DNA of 44,217 nucleotides, taken from NCBI RefSeq assembly GCF_000308415.1, contig NZ_BAFS01000082.1:1-44217 (forward strand), given 5' to 3'. The stretch's first letter is position 1. Every line of letters begins with the position of its first letter. Below the pieces are notes generated by a model. It was given only the letters and a program-made list of their open reading frames with translations. It did no database searches and was not told the origin of the DNA. A program made the translations under genes and the position numbers. Below, piece after piece: positions 24,488 through 31,593 of the stretch. The DNA comes from Nocardia asiatica NBRC 100129. GTDB lineage: Bacteria; Actinomycetota; Actinomycetes; Mycobacteriales; Mycobacteriaceae.

Positions 24488-24777
24488 TCGGCTGGGATCG
24501 GTCCATGCGGGGCTGGCGCATGCAGAACAAGAGACAGGCATTGGAGGAGAACCGCACAATCGCACCGGGGGCAGAGTCCCCCAGCCGCACATCAGCTGAG
24601 CCAGCCCCTGGTCGGAGTTCGGCCTGGACGACGAACCCCGCCAAGATGCCGGGCGCCATTTTTGCGGGCCTTGTCACTGGACTGATCGCATGGGGAGTGG
24701 AGGGTGCAGCCGAGCACATACACATCAACGTGCGGTCTGAACGGCACACCGTCGCCATCATCATCAGTATTAGCTGA
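24484..24777 (+). CDS. Small single-pass membrane protein
   Basis: A 97-residue protein of unknown function. The N-terminal half is polar (QALEENRTIAPGAESPSRTS). One membrane helix follows (residues about 56-72, GAIFAGLVTGLIAWGVEGAA), then a His-containing tail ending IIISIS. The ATG overlaps the stop of the MerR/ImmA-like gene, so it is translated with it and could be its partner or target. I find no family. The start could instead be one of two later in-frame ATGs (24505, 24520). Confidence 0.5.
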   Translation: MIGWDRSMRGWRMQNKRQALEENRTIAPGAESPSRTSAEPAPGRSSAWTTNPAKMPGAIFAGLVTGLIAWGVEGAAEHIHINVRSERHTVAIIISIS

Positions 24778-25136
24778 TCAACTAGTTCGAAATGCTATAT
24801 GGTCAGCGTGTGCGGCGGCGCGGAGCGCTGACGTGCAGAACGAGCTGACCACACTGTGCAGCCTCAGGCACAGCGTCGACCACGTTGAATTCGCTATCGT
24901 GACGTCAAGGTCTGCGTCATCGGTTCTATTAATCTCAGCCGGATGCGCTGCAAGCTGCATTCACCGATGACCGGATCTCACACGCCCTCGGCCAATAATC
25001 GGAGGCTCTCACGGTCACAGTCGTGGAAGCTGACTGTGTCGTCCCTCCGCTGTACACTGAGATACGCGCGACTGCGCCGAATGGACTGTGTGATCGCCGC
25101 CTATGCGGGCACGGGGGCGTTCTGGTGACACCGTCG
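24778..25136. other. Low-G+C gap without a supported gene
   Basis: This 359-base stretch between two convergent genes is visibly richer in A+T than the core genes. Short open frames on both strands have no ribosome sites or recognisable content. It contains one hairpin (GTCAGCG 24802-24808 with CGCTGAC 24826-24832) with a 17-base loop, possibly a weak terminator. It may be debris of transferred DNA. Confidence 0.45.
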
Positions 25137-26018
25137 TTACAGCGCTTCCCACTGCCACGGCAGCGGCACTGCTCCGCGGAGGCACGCGATTCGATGATTC
25201 GCCTGCGTCGCAGCAGTTCTGCTTGCGCAGGTTCGTTCGAGGGCAAACCCGACCCATCTGAGTTCTTGGATATCGGCGAATACGCGGAAGTCTGGCCGGG
25301 TCGTGACGTCGTAGCCACCATAGGTGCTCACGAAGGACAGGTAGTCGGCGTCGGGGACTCGCGCGAAGTCGGTGTAGTCAACGGCCAGTTGCACGAGATC
25401 CCATTCCGGACGGCCAAGCGACACCTTGTCGAGATCCAGCACCGTCGGAATATTTGATGGGGGCACGACCAGGTTGCCTTGCCAGGCATCGCCATGAATA
25501 ACACTGAGGCGCAGAGGATCTGGCAGCTCGTCATATTGTTTACGCAGCTCGTCGTAGCGTGCCAGCAGCCACGTTCGGTCGTCGACGTCCACCACGCCAG
25601 CGGTCGCCAATCGCTCGCGAAGATCACCGAAGGGGTCGTATCTCGGCAGCTCGAAATCGGCTGGCGGTGTCAACGAATGGAACGCACGGAGCATGGCTCC
25701 GAGTTCGGCAGGCGTGGCTGGCCGATGTTCCGGGATGAGGTGCCACCAGGTGACGGGGCGGTCGTCGACAACGATCGGCTGAGGCAGTTCCGATACCGCC
25801 TCCACGGTCGGGATGCCGGAACTATTGAGCCATCCCGATACGCGCAGTTCTCGCTCGGCATCCTCCAGGCTGCCGCGCCTTCCGATCCGCGCCACGATGT
25901 CACTGATCCGGTAAATGGCGTGAGATCCTTCGCGGATTGCCTCTGGCTGATGCAGCTTGAGCCCGGCTTGCTGGGCGGCTTTCGCCAGTACTTCCCTGGA
26001 TACCGTTGTGGCAGTCAT
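25137..26018 (-). CDS. APH-like phosphotransferase (small-molecule kinase)
   Basis: A 293-residue kinase of the aminoglycoside/choline phosphotransferase fold. The catalytic loop is VIHGDAWQGNLVV (Brenner motif, Asp and Asn present), and the metal-binding segment is LDLDKVSLGRPEWDLVQLAVDY. The N-lobe has EGSHAIYRISDIVARIG, then a hinge-like WWHLIPEH. Substrates of this family include aminoglycosides, choline and sugars. The gene overlaps the XRE regulator by four bases (ATGA) and lies beside a dehydrogenase/aminotransferase pair. It may phosphorylate the amino-compound of that pathway, for biosynthesis or self-protection. This is inference. Confidence 0.83.
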   Translation of the reverse strand: MTATTVSREVLAKAAQQAGLKLHQPEAIREGSHAIYRISDIVARIGRRGSLEDAERELRVSGWLNSSGIPTVEAVSELPQPIVVDDRPVTWWHLIPEHRPATPAELGAMLRAFHSLTPPADFELPRYDPFGDLRERLATAGVVDVDDRTWLLARYDELRKQYDELPDPLRLSVIHGDAWQGNLVVPPSNIPTVLDLDKVSLGRPEWDLVQLAVDYTDFARVPDADYLSFVSTYGGYDVTTRPDFRVFADIQELRWVGFALERTCASRTAATQANHRIACLRGAVPLPWQWEAL

Positions 26019-27322
26019 GGCGCTGCTCTCGCCGGACATCGGCTGGTGATGACCTCGCGCAGTTCCACGACATCGCGCATTCGCCGGTGAGGTGACGAAG
26101 CAGCGGCCAATCGCTGCAGTTCGTTGTGGATGCGATGGGAATCGAGCTGGCTGGCCTGTGCGGCGGCACGGATTCCCAGGGCGACTGCTTCCTTCGGATC
26201 GCCGAGCTGCATGGTCAATGTTGCCAGTCGGGTGAGCGAGAACGTTTGGGAGCGGGGGTATTCCGCGGATTGAAGTTCGACGGCCCGCTGGATTCTTGGT
26301 GCGGCCAGATCGATTCGGTGCTGCGCCTGTGCGATCGGGATCAGGGCCTTGCCGGTGCTGCCGAGGTGCTCGGCCTCGTCGTAGAAGCACAGCCAGGGAG
26401 CGTCGGTGGCGGGGCTGCGCTGGGCGAAGTATTCGTCGGCGCGTGCCACTTCGGAGAGTGCTTCGTCGGGTCGTTTCATGGCGGCCAAGTATTGGGCGCG
26501 TAGGGCACTGAGCATGGCGCGGGTTGTGGCGGACAGCCGGTCGGATCGCACCTGGGCCAGCTCGATGAGCGATAATCCGCCATCAGCGTTGCCGACATAT
26601 GCCATCTTGCGTGCCATGTCGGCGAGCGTGCTGGCGCGCAGTTCCCAGGATCCGGCTGTGTCGGCGCACCAGAGTGCGAGCCGGAACCTTCGGTCAGCCG
26701 CGGCGTGATCGCCGATGTCGAAGGCTGCATATCCGGCGACGCTGCCGAGGTTGCCAATCGCTTCGAGCAGGGCCCTGCGGGTGCTCGGCGACGCCTTCGC
26801 ATCGAGTAGCCGCGCGAAGCGGCCAAGTTGTCTGCCCGCGATAAGGCTGATCGAGCCGCCGCCACGGAGGTTCTCCGCGGACGCGATTGTGCGGGTAGCT
26901 GTTTGGATGTTGATGACCTCGATCATGCCGACACGGCCGATCGGCTTATCCTCGACATCCGGGCCGAAATAGTGGGCAGGACCGCTGGCTGGGTCGAAAG
27001 GGCTGAACAGGTTGATTGCGAGCGTGCGGTCCGGCATTGCTGGCGTTTCGCGGCGCCTGGGATTCGGTACGAAGCCCAGTTCGCTATCGGTCGCCTGCAG
27101 GATGGCGCGGAACGCTTCGCGGTAGAGCTTGTTGGGCCAGCGGACGGTGCCGCGCTCGTAGCGGGCGATGGTGTGGGCATCGAGTTCGCGGCGCTGACCG
27201 TGCTGGTGCCAGATGTAGGTGTTGACGGCCTCGGCCAGCTCGGCGCGGCCCATCACCTGACCAGGTGTCACTCGCGACGGAGTCGCTTCTCGTCGCTGCT
27301 GGAGTTGCACGTTCGGTTGCAT
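26015..27322 (-). CDS. XRE-type HTH regulator with TPR-like C-terminus
   Basis: A 435-residue protein. An N-terminal lambda-repressor-like HTH (VMGRAELAEAVNTYIWHQHGQRRELDAHTIARYERGTVRWPNKLYREAFRAIL) is followed by a linker and about 270 residues of helical repeats of TPR type (AAADRRFRLALWCADTAGSWELRA ... EALSEVARADEYFA ... DPKEAVALGIRAAAQA). Such HTH-TPR proteins are frequent in actinomycetes and often sense peptides or metabolites. ATG 27322 has a GAGGGGACGC ribosome site. It is divergent from the Gfo/Idh operon, with a perfect palindrome between (27380-27396), so it probably controls both transcripts. Confidence 0.85.
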   Translation of the reverse strand: MQPNVQLQQRREATPSRVTPGQVMGRAELAEAVNTYIWHQHGQRRELDAHTIARYERGTVRWPNKLYREAFRAILQATDSELGFVPNPRRRETPAMPDRTLAINLFSPFDPASGPAHYFGPDVEDKPIGRVGMIEVINIQTATRTIASAENLRGGGSISLIAGRQLGRFARLLDAKASPSTRRALLEAIGNLGSVAGYAAFDIGDHAAADRRFRLALWCADTAGSWELRASTLADMARKMAYVGNADGGLSLIELAQVRSDRLSATTRAMLSALRAQYLAAMKRPDEALSEVARADEYFAQRSPATDAPWLCFYDEAEHLGSTGKALIPIAQAQHRIDLAAPRIQRAVELQSAEYPRSQTFSLTRLATLTMQLGDPKEAVALGIRAAAQASQLDSHRIHNELQRLAAASSPHRRMRDVVELREVITSRCPARAAP

Positions 27323-27379
27323 GCGTCCCCTCGCCGATATCGGTCGGTTCAGTCTATCCAGCAGCACCGACGCTCGGTC

Positions 27380-27396
27380 GGGCAGATTATCTGCCC
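27380..27396. promoter_or_regulatory. Perfect 8-1-8 palindrome, candidate operator
   Basis: GGGCAGATTATCTGCCC lies 58 bases from the XRE start and 99 bases from the dehydrogenase start, in the divergent promoter region. Symmetry this perfect is unlikely by chance and suits the dimeric HTH regulator next door. Confidence 0.7.
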
Positions 27397-27442
27397 CGTA
27401 ACTTGCCCTCTTCTAGACGCGTCGCGTGCGTGAGGCTGAGAC

Positions 27443-27468
27443 GACGGCTCCCATACGCAGGGGCCGTC
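27443..27468 (+). promoter_or_regulatory. Leader hairpin before the Gfo/Idh operon
   Basis: GACGGCTCCC pairs with GGGGCCGTC (one bulged T, 7-base loop) about 26 bases before the ATG. It could sit in the 5' leader as an attenuator or stabiliser. No riboswitch class recognised. Confidence 0.35.
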
Positions 27469-27494
27469 TGCACGACGATCAGTTGGGGGATCGA

Positions 27495-28601
27495 ATGAGA
27501 CCATGTGAATCGGTTCGAGGTGCGCTCGGCGCGGCACCGGTGTCGCGCATCAGCCGCCTGGACATCGAATCCGGATGGCGAACATCGCGCCGTATCGCTG
27601 ACCGCAGCACAACACTACGAGCCGGTGTGGTGGGCCTCGGGCGCCAGGCGATCAACGATCACCTTCCAGCACTCGTAGCCTCGCACCACGTCGAGCTGGC
27701 CGCCGTCTGTGATGAGGATGCGAGTGTCGTGCGCGAGCAGGAAACAGTGCATCAGGTGCCCGGCTTCGCCGATCATCGCGAAATGTTCGAGGCCGAGGCG
27801 CTCGACCTCGTGGTGGTCTGCGTGCCGCACGATGTCGGTCGGGCGGTGATCGAGTCGGCCGCGGAGCATAAGGTCCACGTCCTCAAGGAGAAGCCGTTCG
27901 CCACCGACCTGGTCGAGGCCAACGGACTGGCGCAGTTGTGCGAACGGTCCGGCATCGAGCTGATGGTCACGCTGCAACGGCGATTCAATCCGATCTATAC
28001 GAGCTTCCCGCAGCTCGCTGATCAGATCGGCACGCCATTTCTGATCGACGCCCGCTACACCGTGCATGTCGATGATCCATCCGAGGGCTGGCGCGGCCAG
28101 ACCGCCAAGGCGGGCGGCGGCTGCGTGATCGACATGGGCTACCACCTCATCGACCTGCTCCTGTGGTACTTCGGATTGCCCGACACCATCACAGCCGAGC
28201 TGTCGGTCGGTGCGCGGCCGGACCGACGCTATGACGCCGAAGACACCGCGCTCGTCCACTTTTCCTACGACAGCGGCCTCTATGGCTCGTTGCTGCTCTC
28301 GCGGTTCATCGGGCCGAAGACCGAAGAGATCCGGCTCGTCGGGTCTGACGGCGTCGTACATCTGGAACGCGGCCGCATCCGCCGGCTGACCAACAGCGGC
28401 GAGGTCATCGAGTCGTTGCGTCGGGAACAAGCCTGGCCATCAGCCGCGGCCTGCCAGATCGACTACTTCCACCGAGTCATCGACGGCACGCGACCGAACC
28501 TCAGCGGTCCCGCCGAAAACCTCGCTCACATGGCCTTCGTCACCGCCTGCTACGAGGCCGCACGCACCCACACCCACATCAATCCCAAGGAGCTCTTGTG
28601 A
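27495..28601 (+). CDS. Gfo/Idh/MocA-family NAD(P)-dependent sugar or inositol dehydrogenase
   Basis: A 368-residue oxidoreductase. The Rossmann part has AGVVGLGRQAINDHLPAL, then VVVCVPHDVG and the family motif KEKPFATDLVEA, whose Lys is catalytic. The C-terminal alpha/beta domain has GGGCVIDMGYHLIDLLLWYFG, where the His/Asp pair usually lies. Family members oxidise a ring hydroxyl of sugars, sugar phosphates or inositols to a ketone. ATG 27495 has GGGGGA four bases upstream. Its stop overlaps the next start (GTGA), so ketone formation and transamination are probably sequential. The first 35 residues before the Rossmann fold look non-conserved; the true start could be later. Confidence 0.88.
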   Translation: MRPCESVRGALGAAPVSRISRLDIESGWRTSRRIADRSTTLRAGVVGLGRQAINDHLPALVASHHVELAAVCDEDASVVREQETVHQVPGFADHREMFEAEALDLVVVCVPHDVGRAVIESAAEHKVHVLKEKPFATDLVEANGLAQLCERSGIELMVTLQRRFNPIYTSFPQLADQIGTPFLIDARYTVHVDDPSEGWRGQTAKAGGGCVIDMGYHLIDLLLWYFGLPDTITAELSVGARPDRRYDAEDTALVHFSYDSGLYGSLLLSRFIGPKTEEIRLVGSDGVVHLERGRIRRLTNSGEVIESLRREQAWPSAAACQIDYFHRVIDGTRPNLSGPAENLAHMAFVTACYEAARTHTHINPKELL

Positions 28602-29851
28602 CCTCACCACTGGCGCTGCTCGGTGGCCCACCCGTCATAACCGAAACCGCACCGCACTTTGCATGGCCCCCACTGACCGAGGCCACCGGCATCGCCATCC
28701 TCGATCAGCTCGACGAGGGCATCTCGATCTACGACCGCTCCGGTGTCATCGCCCGACTCGAAGACGCGCTACAGCACTACTTCGGTACCCGCTATGCCGT
28801 CCTCACCAGCTCAGGCACCGCTGCGCTGTACTCCATGTACGCCGCCTGCGGCATCGGGCCAGGTGATGAGGTGATTGTCCCTGCGTATACCTTCTTCGCC
28901 ACCGCCACACCGCTGCTGCACTTGGGCGCTACCCCCGTACTCGCCGATTGCGACGCCAGTGGCAACCTCGATCCGGTCGACCTGCCGCGACGCATTACCA
29001 AGCAAACCAAAGCCATCGTGGTAACGCATATGTGGGGGATACCCGCGCAAATTCGACGCCTGAAAACCGTGGCGGATGCTCATGGCTTACTGCTGCTCGA
29101 AGACGCTTCCCACGCTCACGGGGCAAGCATCGGTGAGCAGAAGCTCGGCACGTTCGGACAAGCCGCCGCGTTCAGCATGAACGGGCCGAAACCACTGTCA
29201 GCAGGAGAAGGCGGCTTCATCCTCACCGATAACGAGGAGGTGTACCACCGCGTCTTGCTGCACGGCCAGTACAACAAGCGGTGCCGAAACGAAATCCCAG
29301 CCGGCTCCGACCTCAGCCGCTACGTCTTGACCGGGATGGGACTCAAACATCGCATCCACCCGCTGGCCGCAGCCTTCGCGCTGGAACAACTTCCACATCT
29401 GGATAACTACCTCACAGGACGTCAACGCATCGCCGAGCACATCCACGACCAACTCCAGCGCGAGCCCGGCCTGACCATCACCTGGCACGAACCGCACACC
29501 CGACCAGCCTGGTACGGACTCACGATCCTCTACCACGGTGAATTCTTCGATGACGTGCCTGTGGAGCGCTTCCACGCCGCATTGCAGGCCGAGGGCTGCA
29601 CTGAGTTCGACCGACCAGGATCAACCTGCCCCCTCAATCTCCTGCCGCTGTTCCAAGTGCCAGGTCCGCTGTTCCCCGCGTTCACCGGCAAACTGGCCTA
29701 CGCCCCCGGTGACTACCCGCAGGCGGAAGCGCTGCACCACGCAACTCTCAAGCTCCCTGTTTGGCATCGAGACGAGGACCTGCCGCTCGTCGACCGCTAC
29801 ATCGAAGCACTGCACAAAGTGATCACCCACCACGCCGACCTGAAAGGATAG
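28598..29851 (+). CDS. DegT/DnrJ/EryC1/StrS-family PLP aminotransferase
   Basis: A 417-residue sugar or cyclitol aminotransferase. Family marks in order are SSGTAALYSMYAACGIGPGDEVIVPAYTF, the Asp of LLLEDASHAHGA (pyridine nitrogen contact), and the internal aldimine Lys in FSMNGPKPLSAGEGGF. Overall shape and the SAGEGG motif resemble scyllo-inosose and ketosugar aminotransferases such as StsC, with glutamine or glutamate as donor. The GTG start overlaps the dehydrogenase stop. A TTA codon at 29087-29089 is rare in such high-G+C DNA and, if a bldA-like tRNA is limiting, could restrict expression. The substrate is inferred only. Confidence 0.9.
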   Translation: MTSPLALLGGPPVITETAPHFAWPPLTEATGIAILDQLDEGISIYDRSGVIARLEDALQHYFGTRYAVLTSSGTAALYSMYAACGIGPGDEVIVPAYTFFATATPLLHLGATPVLADCDASGNLDPVDLPRRITKQTKAIVVTHMWGIPAQIRRLKTVADAHGLLLLEDASHAHGASIGEQKLGTFGQAAAFSMNGPKPLSAGEGGFILTDNEEVYHRVLLHGQYNKRCRNEIPAGSDLSRYVLTGMGLKHRIHPLAAAFALEQLPHLDNYLTGRQRIAEHIHDQLQREPGLTITWHEPHTRPAWYGLTILYHGEFFDDVPVERFHAALQAEGCTEFDRPGSTCPLNLLPLFQVPGPLFPAFTGKLAYAPGDYPQAEALHHATLKLPVWHRDEDLPLVDRYIEALHKVITHHADLKG

Positions 29852-29857
29852 GGCTCG

Positions 29858-30298
29858 ATGATCGAGACAACACTGCTGGAGAAGTTGACACGTGAAGCCG
29901 ACCGGGACGAGGTACAGCAACTCGTCGTCGGTGCCGTCGTCCAGCACGGCGGCAAAGTCCTTCTACTGCAACGCGCCGCCGACGACTTCATGGGTGGGAT
30001 CTGGGAACTCCCGAGTGGCAAAGTCGATCCCGGCGAATCCATCGACGAAGCCCTCATCCGGGAAGTCAAGGAAGAGACCGGCCTTGAGGTCACCGCCGTC
30101 ACGAACTACCTCGGCGAGTTCGATTACCAGTCCGGCAGTGGCAAGAAGAGTCGACAGTTCAACTTCACCGTCGACGTCGGCCATGCCGCGCCCGTGGAAC
30201 TGACAGAACACGACGCCTACACCTGGACCAGCCTGGTCGAAGAGCCACCGGTCACGGATGCCGTGAAGCAGGTTCTGGCGCGGTACCGCGCGAGCTGA
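29858..30298 (+). CDS. NUDIX hydrolase
   Basis: A 146-residue protein with a complete Nudix box, GKVDPGESIDEALIREVKEETGL (residues about 55-77), preceded by VVGAVVQHGGKVLLLQRA. It starts six bases after the aminotransferase stop (AGGATAGGGCTCG in front), so it is the third gene of the operon. Nudix enzymes hydrolyse nucleoside diphosphates linked to other groups. Here it may release or clear an NDP-linked or diphosphate intermediate of the pathway, or sanitise nucleotides. The sequence alone cannot tell. Confidence 0.92.
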   Translation: MIETTLLEKLTREADRDEVQQLVVGAVVQHGGKVLLLQRAADDFMGGIWELPSGKVDPGESIDEALIREVKEETGLEVTAVTNYLGEFDYQSGSGKKSRQFNFTVDVGHAAPVELTEHDAYTWTSLVEEPPVTDAVKQVLARYRAS

Positions 30299-30359
30299 CC
30301 GCACAGTCAAATCGTTGCGCCGACGGGTACAAACCGTAGTCTCCGCAACGCCCAGTAGT

Positions 30360-30378
30360 CCGCTCCTGAACGGAGCGG
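30360..30378 (+). terminator. Hairpin after the NUDIX gene
   Basis: CCGCTCC pairs with GGAGCGG around a TGAAC loop, 62 bases past the stop. There is no T-run, so it is a weak call. Confidence 0.45.
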
Positions 30379-30384
30379 GCTACG

Positions 30385-30615
30385 TTGACTGGTGCAGTCC
30401 CTACTGGTCACAATCGGCGGGTCGGGGACCGGGAGATGCACCAGCTGGTCGGTGGATTGATGACCTGGCACCAGTTCGATATCGCTGCCCTGGTCGCGAC
30501 AGCGTCTTTCACCGGGCCCGCTCGCGCGACAGCAGCCCGAAGCGGTATTCGACTCGTCGACAACCGCGCACTGGCCGCATGGAACTCCGGGACCGGTCCC
30601 GCTCCCTGGGATTGA
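30385..30615 (+). pseudogene. Fragment of an Mrr-like restriction endonuclease
   Basis: The last 55 or so residues read like the end of an Mrr catalytic domain: REMHQLVGGLMTWHQFDI, then AALVATASFTGPARATAA, then SGIRLVDNRALAAW. Upstream of about 30420 nothing matches the QxK-containing core of that family, so only the C-terminal third remains. It lies between the NUDIX operon and DUF6010 and is probably debris at the right edge of the accessory region. A short functional protein is unlikely. Confidence 0.5.
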
Positions 30616-30704
30616 GGACTCCGTCTGGGCCTGTAAACGACAACTCGCGACCACCGCGAATTGCGCTGGTTGTCCGCCGCCTAATGCAAGCGATACAACG
30701 TGAT

Positions 30705-31103
30705 TCAGGGAACAACGGCTTTGCGCCGAAGGTGGAACAGCGATGGCCCGCCGCAGAAGCACCACACCGCGATCACCGGATCGCAAATGGCGCAGCCGAG
30801 GGATGAGTCGTGGGCGAACGGGATGATGGGGTTGCCTTTGAGGTGGTGGAGCAGGTCCCAGGCGGTGTGCAGGAGCCAGGCCGTGCCGATGAAGGTCCAG
30901 GATTCGAGGCCGCGGTAGGCGCAGTAGGTGACTGCGGCGGTGAAGGCGAATTCCCAGCCGCCGAAGCCGCCGCCGCTGAGGTAGGCGGCGCCCGCGCCGG
31001 CGACCATGATGGCGTTGAAGCGGCGGCGTTGCGGTTCGGGGATCAGGGACATCGCCAGCGCGTACAGGATGCCGATCAACACCGGTGCGATATAGGTTGC
31101 CAT
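30705..31103 (-). CDS. DUF6010-family membrane protein
   Basis: A 132-residue integral membrane protein with about four hydrophobic segments (IAPVLIGILYALAMSLI, FNAIMVAGAGAAYLSGG, FAFTAAVTYCAYRGL, WTFIGTAWLLHTAWDLLHHL). It has a conserved-looking HTAWDLLHHLKGNPIIPF stretch followed by two Cys (CAICD). I recognise the family as DUF6010, with no known function. The ATG at 31103 has AGGAG eight bases upstream. The start and composition are typical of the core genome, so I place the edge of the accessory region to its left. Confidence 0.8.
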   Translation of the reverse strand: MATYIAPVLIGILYALAMSLIPEPQRRRFNAIMVAGAGAAYLSGGGFGGWEFAFTAAVTYCAYRGLESWTFIGTAWLLHTAWDLLHHLKGNPIIPFAHDSSLGCAICDPVIAVWCFCGGPSLFHLRRKAVVP

Positions 31104-31341
31104 CGGTCACTCCTGATGCGGTGGGGCGGCTTCGCAACCGAAACTATCCAGTCGGCTGCCCTCTCCCAGGGGCATTTACGACAGGTGCCAACGGAAACTC
31201 GCCAATTCTCCGGTAGCAGTGTGTGTATGGACCCAGGCACGAGTTCTGGATAGGACACGTGGCCGCGGTCACAGGCTGATTGATCCGCACCGACCCGGGT
31301 ATGCGGCGGATGTCAGCCGACTAGTGATTGGGAGGTATGCG

Positions 31342-31593
31342 ATGCCGGAGCATCAGAGCGGACCCCGGGAAGCTGTCGAAGGTGTCGTCGAGGACATCAA
31401 GGGCAAGGCGAAGGAGACTGCGGGCGTCATCACCGGTGACGAAGACCTGAAGAAAGAGGGTCGCGCGCAGCAGGACAAGGCCGAATCCCAGCGGGAGGCG
31501 GCGCAGAAGGAAGCCGAGGCCGCCAAGGCGCGTTCGGAAGCCGATCTCGACGAAGCGCGGCAGAGCGCTTACGAGAGCAGCAAGGACGCCTAG
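31342..31593 (+). CDS. CsbD-like stress protein
   Basis: An 83-residue, highly charged, Cys-free helical protein. Its N-terminal half (EAVEGVVEDIKGKAKETAGVITGDEDLKKEGRAQQDKAE) matches the CsbD family, abundant small proteins made in general stress. The C-terminal half is an Ala/Glu/Arg helix, as in actinobacterial members. ATG 31342 has GGGAGG six bases upstream; the nearby ATG at 31337 is out of frame. Its TAG stop overlaps the stop of the convergent monooxygenase. Confidence 0.85.
   Translation: MPEHQSGPREAVEGVVEDIKGKAKETAGVITGDEDLKKEGRAQQDKAESQREAAQKEAEAAKARSEADLDEARQSAYESSKDA

Noticed and set aside
24935..25321. 128-codon minus-strand frame in the gap next to the APH-like gene
   Set aside because: It overlaps the 3' end of the kinase gene in another frame, has no ribosome site and shows no known motif.
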